A stretch of DNA of 64,000 nucleotides, taken from the NCBI GenBank assembly GCA_039519185.1, contig CM076850.1, positions 165,955,557-166,019,556 on the forward strand, written 5' to 3'. The notes beneath the pieces are model-generated. The model ran no database searches, was not told the origin of the DNA, and was given only the letters and a program-made list of their open reading frames with translations. This DNA comes from Astragalus membranaceus (Eukaryota; Streptophyta; Magnoliopsida; Fabales; Fabaceae). This document shows positions 58,295 through 64,000 of the stretch, piece by piece (position 1 is the stretch's first letter; each line of letters starts with the position of its first letter). Position numbers and translations under genes: made by a program.

Positions 58295-58717
58295 CAATTT
58301 TGCTTGTAGACGGGTGTAATATCGATGTTGGCGAACCAGCTTGCCTTTCTTTTCTGTTTGCGGAACACTTTTATGAGTACCAGAATAAATGCATAAATGA
58401 ATGTAATGCATATGCACATGACTTTATGTTATTTTTGTGTTCGGCGCCGGGAATCGTGGGATAACTCGCTCTTGTCATGAGCAGATATTGAAACATTTTA
58501 AGAGCGTGACTAAAGTTGGGGTCAACAAGCGATATGAGCATACTTCATTCAAGTTTTAAACCATTCATAAGAAATAAAAAAGTACCATACCATTAAGAGT
58601 GTCATACGATATCTCTCAAATAAGAATACAATACTCTTAGAAAATTACAATATTCCAAAGGAAAATTACAACTTCCTAGAGAACATTCTAAAAAGAGAAA
58701 TTGCAATGCACCGGGAT

Positions 58718-60774
58718 CTAGTAACATATGGCCTTCAACTTCTCTTTCTTTTCCTTTTCTTTGTTTGCAGCAGCGGCTCCCTCAGCCTTTTCCATGAGCT
58801 CCTCAGTCAGGGCCTTGCAGAAGTTCACAAACTCATACACATGTACTGGGGTATTGAAGGGAAGCATCTCAGCTTCGGCCCTCCTTAGCCTTCTGGGGAC
58901 ATCCCTCACAGCTTGATTAGCTAGCCATGCCAACTTTGAGAATTTACCCCTCCAAAGTCGGATCTCATCTCTTATCTCTTTAACAATCTCTTACTCTTCT
59001 ATCTTGCCAATCAGTGCTAGGAAGCGCTGCTCCCAGTACTTGCTCTCCGCTTGCACCTGCCTATAAGACTCCCCTAGGTACCGGAGATTCCTTTTCAGTT
59101 CATCAGATCTCCCTTGCTCATACCTCAGCATTTCTTGATATTCTTTGAGAACATTCCCAATGGAATTTCTTTCTTGTTCAAGACTCCTCAACTGACTTTT
59201 CAACTCCACCACCAAGTGAGGTTCCTGCCTGGACTCAGTTGCCACAATCTTCCATTCTTTGGCTTCTTCAAGTGCTTTCCTTGTTTTCTGCTTGTACCTT
59301 TGGAGTTCATCTCTAGCCCCCCTTAGGTATTTCTGAGCTTCTAATTTACTCTTGTCTTCCGCTTTGAATCGTTTGACACTCTCCTCAACAGCTATCATCT
59401 TAATCTCATTCTCTTCCTCCAACTTCTCTTTTTGCAGGGTTACTTTCTCCAACTCCGCTTGCAATGCCTTTTTTCCTTCTTCCGCTTTTACTAGGGCAGA
59501 CTTAACCTCATTCAGCTCCTCAAGGGTGGGAAGGTGAGGCTCCGGCATCCCTTTCTCAACTGGCAATGCTTCTTGAGAAGGTGGACGAGCACTTTGGATC
59601 CTTTCATGCAACCATTGGTAAAAAGTGACATCACCAACTTTTTCACAAGCTCATCCTTATCTTTACAGACCACAGTTTCCCATGCCTTTGAGATTTTCCG
59701 AAGCAAACCCTTGTTCTTCGGATTTTCTTTGTCAAGGAAGATAGGAGCCACCATGTCTTCAGTAGGCATATTTCTCATAGGGTACCCAAGCTGTCGGATA
59801 GTCAAGGAAGGATTATAGTTGATGCAGCCTTGAGTCCCCATCAGTGGCACATTCTGAAAGTCTCCACACTGAAACACTACTGAGGGCCTGTTCTTCCAAC
59901 ATGAATAAGTGAACCAGCGGATCTTGAGGGCATTGAGACTCCCTAAGGCATGCACCCACTCCTGAGCACTTTTGACTTCTACTTCGCAACTCATGGCATA
60001 GTCCATCAGATCCGTAGCTTGCTTCTTGTGAGCGATGACATGGTTGAGGAACCAGGCATAAAGAACATGGAGAGAGCAGGCAATCTTCTTTTTCCTCAAC
60101 ACCCGATGATGAGTAAAGGAGTAGTAAGTGTCTGCGAGGACAGCTGGAACTGGGTTAATTGGACTATCCTTGTTTATGAAGGCTAAAAACACCCCAATGG
60201 CAGTCTCATCAATAAACTTCTCAACTTGCGGGAAGAGGACAATCCCGAAGATGGTTAATGCTAGCAACTGCTTAAAGGGACCCCATCTGTCAGCTTGATC
60301 ATGAGACCTCATTAAGCTTTCGAAATAACTCAGTGGAAATTCCATTATACGGTTCTTTTTCTCCTTTCGAAGCTCTAACTTCCCCACTCCAACTTGCGAT
60401 AACAACGAGAGTCTCTTGTCTGAATATTGATGCCCCTGACACTGATAGGGTGCCATTTCCGACCTAGAGAAACCCAAAATTTGCTCATACTCCTCTAAAG
60501 TTGGCGAGAGCTGGAAATCTTTGAAGATGAAACAGCGGATATCCGGATCATAGAACTGACTGAGGGCTATCACTGCATTTTCTTAAAGGTCTAACTGCAG
60601 CAACCGAAGAATATTCTCATAAGCCTTTTCAAACAACCTACACTCATCCGGTCCCATTAGAGAGGCACACTCCGTCAAGCTGGCCACGTCTATTTTCTTT
60701 ACCACTGGGAACCTCGAATTTAGTATGACTTCGCCTCTTGATCCCATGTTGCTTCGCCTATGACAAGATTCCAA
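58718..60774 (-). pseudogene. ORF1 of the Ogre/Tat-like element, interrupted
   Basis: Ogre elements carry an extra ORF of unknown function between the 5' LTR and gag. Here it starts MESCHRRSNMGSRGEV at 60774 and is cut by an in-frame TAA at 60583-60585. It continues with ALSQFYDPDIRCFIFKDFQL, PTLEEYEQILGFSRSEM and GPFKQLLALTIFGIVLFPQV, a globular domain seen in plant ORF1 proteins. A frameshift near 59600-59640 leads into an Ala/Glu/Lys-rich segment of about 150 residues with heptad-like spacing, a probable coiled coil (about 59000-59500). A second in-frame TAA (58991-58993) is followed by the C-terminus to 58718. Confidence 0.75.
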
Positions 60775-61897
60775 GTTACTCCAAGATCACCGGCAAACAA
60801 CTTAGATGCATGAAGAATGCTACATGAAGTTTTTTTTTCAAAACTTTGTTTATGTAGTGCATGATGTCATGATGCAAAGTGCGGATGATGAAGATGCTTT
60901 TTATGTTACTTACATAAAGAGATATTTACAAATGGTGGTTTGAAAATTTGAGACAGTATACCCTATGTGCCACCTCACATAGGTATTTATGAAAGAGAAG
61001 GGAAAAATATGTTCTTTTTGATTTTTTTTTTGAAAACTGTTGAAGGAAAAGAGCTAAGCTAGATGTAATAATGCAACACACAATTTGGAAAAGCCCTTGT
61101 GACCTAAAAAAGGTGAAACCTACGATCTAGGGCAATTTAAGGGTAATCTTCCCATGTAGCTCTATTCACTTCCTCACAAAGGCCACCAGAGCCACAGTCC
61201 CTTTCATGAAACTCCCCACAAATGCAGCAAACTGCTAGGTGTGAGGCATCATGAAAGAGCACAACTCTGGTTGAAACTTTCGCAAGTAGCCAAACGGACA
61301 AAGGTCCTGATGGGCTCTCACTACTCGAATCCACTCTCCTAAGTTTTCTGCAGACCTGGGTTATGGTCCCACTCAAAGCATGCAATCATAAGGGATAAGT
61401 GTAGTGTGTCAAGGGCGTTTTCCCTAGCACTACCCCACCTGAAATGAAAACCAGAGCAGTCCAGACAATTGCAAGCAATAACATGTTGTCTACACTAGGG
61501 TTCTATACCAAATAAACTAACCTAGGATATCAACAACAAGGGTATTGCTTACCTTAAGAAAGGGAGCCAAGAAGAGGGGACATGATAGAATGGGGAAGAG
61601 ATGCATGAACTTACCTTTGGAGAAAAGGAGCAAAGAAGAAGGGAACATGGGGGTTGGAAGAATGCATGAGCATAAGCATATAAAAAGAAAAGGAGTAGAA
61701 GAAGAGATAGGAAGCAAACAGAAGAAGAAAAAAAAGAAAAAGACAAATGCATGTGCACACAACATGATAAGAAAGAAATGGAAACCGAAAGGGATAGAAG
61801 CAAAAAAGGTATCCAAATCAAATCACAAACCACACATTTAATTAATTAGGCTTGACCCACTTAAAAAAAAGGAAACGTCCCCAGTGAAGTCGCCAGC
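60775..61897 (-). other. Untranslated leader between right LTR and ORF1
   Basis: No conserved protein is visible. The open frames at 61137-61385 and 61545-61841 are Lys- or Phe-rich composition artefacts. The right-hand end (61878-61897) is the primer-binding-site-like sequence. Confidence 0.5.
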
Positions 61898-62351
61898 TGT
61901 TGCGCCCGAAAAAGTCCTTGGGAGAGAACTGTTCTCGTTTACAACTTTCTTTAAAACAACGGAGTCGCCACCAATATTTATTTAGGAAAATATTAGGAAA
62001 ACCATTTTTTTCCTTTCTTTCACATAAATAAGATTTTCACCAAGTCTCTTTCAATGCATTTTTTTTTAATAAGAAGTAGGGAGGCAAGATTAAAGTATTT
62101 TCAAACCAACATACTAAAACCACACTTTTAATTAAAGGTTCCCTCTCAGTAGAGAGGATGTGTGGGGTGCTCGTACCTTCCCCACGCATAACCGACCCCC
62201 GAACCCAAATCTTCAGTTTTCAAAGGCCAATCGCTTTCCAAAAAAGGTTTTCCTAATATTTTCCTAAATAAATATTGGTGGCGACTCCGTTGTTTTAAAG
62301 AAAGTTGTAAACGAGAACAGTTCTCTCCCAAGGACTTTTTCGGGCGCAACA
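61898..62351 (-). repeat. Right LTR, internally deleted foldback of 454 bp
   Basis: It begins TGTTGCGCCCGAAAAAGTCC and ends with the reverse complement of that sequence. The outer 105 bp form an inverted repeat. The middle matches the end of the left LTR (about 53795-54030). Compared with the left LTR about 6 kb, including the promoter, is missing. The break lies at short A/C/T runs (AAAACC..TTTTTT) present on both sides. Confidence 0.8.
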
Positions 62352-64000
62352 CCCCCCAAGTTTGGTCGCCTAAGGGGTGATCTTGGCTTGACGGTAGCCT
62401 TCTTTTTGAGGAGTTGAGGATGCACCGAGCTTTCTTTTTGAGGGACTCAAGATGTACCGAGCTTTAATCGATCTTGAAATTTATCGAGGGTGATCTTGGC
62501 CTGACGGTAGCTCTCGTTGTCGATCATATGATGCACCGAGCTTAGTTTTTTTAGGAGCTCGAGACACGCCGAGCTTCAAACGATTTTGAGATGTTCCGAG
62601 CTTTCTTTCTCAGTCAAGGGGTCCAACGCCTCAGTATCAGTGTCAGGCATTAAATGTTTCTGACACGGTGCGTATAACGATGGCGGCTAATGATGGTGAT
62701 GTTTTTGTTTTTTAGTGCCTGACTTTTGAGCTTCGATTGGACGCGTTGATTCGACTTTCAGGTCCAACCCACGATTTTCTGGCCCACTATAAATAGGGGG
62801 TTACTTCCATTCATTTGTTGCTGCGTAACTCTTTCTGCTCTGATCACCGATCTTGAGGCGTCGAGGTTTCCATTGATCGAGGCGTACGAGGCGTTTGATT
62901 TTGAGGTCGACAAAGAGATTCGAGCTTCTTATCTGCATTTGTTTCGAGGTTAGTTTTTGTTTCCTAATTTGTACTTGTGTTTCGGGCCCTTCTTAGTTTT
63001 TTCTTTTGTTCGCTCAGAGTGGGGGTCGTCAGGTCGGGTTCCGACTTGCTCGCGGACCCATTTGCGATTTTCCTTGTCCCCCATTTCTGTGGTTGCCAAT
63101 GTTCGTTAAGACCGTCATGTCGTCGAGCCGGAGGAGAACGGGAACCATTCCCTCGTTGTCGGTGAGGAGGAGAATGATGATATACACCAAGATCGTCATA
63201 TTGTCGAGCTGGAGGAGAACGAGAACCATTCCCTCATTGTCGGCGAGGAGGAGAACGGTGATAGTGTCTTCTCCTGGGTGGGGAACGATGTCTTCTCCGG
63301 ATCGAGAGTCTTGTTTCAGGGGAGGTCGGCCCGGGTGATTCCTGGTCCGGAACGTTTCGTGCCCGGAGATTTGTTACCTCGTCCGCAAGGTCGGTGAAGT
63401 GAGGGCTTCTTTCTTGGTTCACGACCTCCTGCCGGGCCAGCAGTTGGACGAGCTGTTGAACAGCATCAGTGAGGGCTGGAAGCAATGGAGGGGGAGGTGG
63501 TAAACTATTTCTGTATGAGGTTGTCTGGGAACGGGCGAGGTTCGGGTTGGGGGAGTGTGCCGGAGCTCGGGTGGAATTCGTAATGTCCTGGACATGACCC
63601 TCGGGTGTTTGATGAGTTTCGACCTCGGGTACATTCAGTCTCACCCCTGTCCCGACCACGAGACTGGCCGGCTTTGAACGGAGTTTGGGTGCCATTTTGT
63701 GGATCAAGGTAATGGGAGAGGAAATTGAGTATAGATCCTCCCACTGTGATCGCCAATGTTCTGTACCGTGCTTCCGATCTTGAAACAGTTGGTAGGAGTT
63801 GTCATTGATCTGCGATGTTCGACCTTGAGATGCCGATGTTCGATCTTTGAGATGGCGTTGTTGTGCCTGCAATGATACTCCGATGCTAAAGTCAGTATCT
63901 GAGTGAGTCAGTGTTTTGTATTAGAAATTGCTTACATTTATGAGCATTGAGTGTGGTATTTATATAGTTTGTGTGATGTTTGTTTTGTCGACCCTGAGCC
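62352..64000 (-). mobile_element. Outer LTR retrotransposon: rest of left LTR, gag start and right LTR (cut by window)
   Basis: After the inner element the outer sequence resumes at CCCCAAGTTTGGTCGCC. A plus-strand TATAAATA at about 62791 is unexplained. The right LTR starts at 63757 (TGTTCTGTACC) and leaves the window. A minus-strand sequence TTGGCGATCACAGTGGGAGG next to it may be the primer-binding site. Confidence 0.7.
62980..63695 (-). pseudogene. Gag N-terminal part of the outer retrotransposon
   Basis: From the ATG at 63693-63695 the frame reads MAPKLRSKPASLVVGTG and then a Pro/Ser/Arg-rich stretch ending RRHRSPPRRRHYHRSPPRR, followed by a stop near 63234. Beyond the stop two copies of a unit of about 66 bp (GNGSRSPPAR-like) continue to about 63110. 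The conserved gag core, protease and pol are not found between here and the LTR, so the interior is mostly deleted. Confidence 0.6.

Larger units (their letters stand above)
47637..62351 (-). mobile_element. Ogre/Tat-like Ty3 derivative with inverted LTRs and two primer-binding-site-like ends
   Basis: The element is 14,715 bp and begins TGTTGCGCCCG and ends CGGGCGCAACA. Runs of six C flank it at 47631-47636 and 62352-62357, consistent with a 5-6 bp target duplication. The interior runs on the minus strand: ORF1, gag, protease with G-patch, then the first part of reverse transcriptase. The RT reading frame breaks off at ..AVAKYPQW exactly where the left primer-binding-site-like sequence starts. 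RT catalytic motifs, RNase H and integrase are absent. The left LTR has its TATA box and primer site in plus orientation, while the right LTR has its primer site in minus orientation, so the LTRs face each other. It cannot be autonomous. Confidence 0.85.

Noticed and set aside
61517..61841. Membrane protein gene on either strand
   Set aside because: The Phe/Leu-rich frame is the complement of an A/G-rich leader; there is no start context or conserved motif.

Overview
The window is nuclear DNA of a flowering plant. Host genes have introns with GT-AG borders, a plant ethylene-biosynthesis gene and an organellar ascorbate-recycling gene are present, and most of the rest is transposon sequence. 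The mix of transposons (an Ogre/Tat-like Ty3 element with an extra first ORF, CACTA elements carrying gene fragments, MULEs and tRNA-derived SINEs) fits a eudicot, and a legume is my best guess. Nothing here proves the species.

Three host genes look intact. (1) A four-exon ACC synthase at 7039-8883 on the + strand encodes 480 aa and has the phosphorylation-regulated type-1 C-terminus. (2) A small three-exon isoprenylated HMA-fold protein lies at 32386-33403 on the - strand (137 aa). (3) A 16-exon organellar monodehydroascorbate reductase lies at 40285-45156 on the - strand (492 aa).

Layout from left to right. A complete CACTA element (495-3985, TSD TCT) carries fragments of at least two cellular genes, one SART3-like. 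An AT-rich spacer with a small MITE and a SINE leads into the ACC synthase gene. A degenerate 6.2-kb Ty3 retrotransposon (10016-16235, TSD AGATC) separates that gene from a second copy of its own 3' end (16243 to about 16908). From 17.7 to 22 kb there are degenerate short repeats, a 132-bp tandem array and a 1-kb GC-skewed foldback element. From 21.7 to 26 kb there is a chain of gene fragments in one orientation (an unknown exon, a Rab-GDI pseudogene and a pseudo-response-regulator exon) that ends at a second CACTA terminus. From 26 to 30.5 kb there are tandem arrays, a SINE and a LINE relic. A MULE (36909-40002, TSD AACTTAATT) keeps only the N-terminal DNA-binding part of its transposase.

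The right quarter is one retrotransposon nested in another. The inner one (47637-62351, flanked by runs of C) is the most unusual object in the window. Its two LTRs are inverted relative to each other, and a primer-binding-site-like sequence abuts the inner edge of each. The interior (ORF1, gag, protease with G-patch, start of reverse transcriptase) runs on the - strand and is cut off inside reverse transcriptase, exactly where it meets the left primer-binding-site-like sequence. The left LTR is itself a foldback with arms of about 2 kb. No cellular operon-like or defence system is visible. The novelty here is structural and concerns the transposons.
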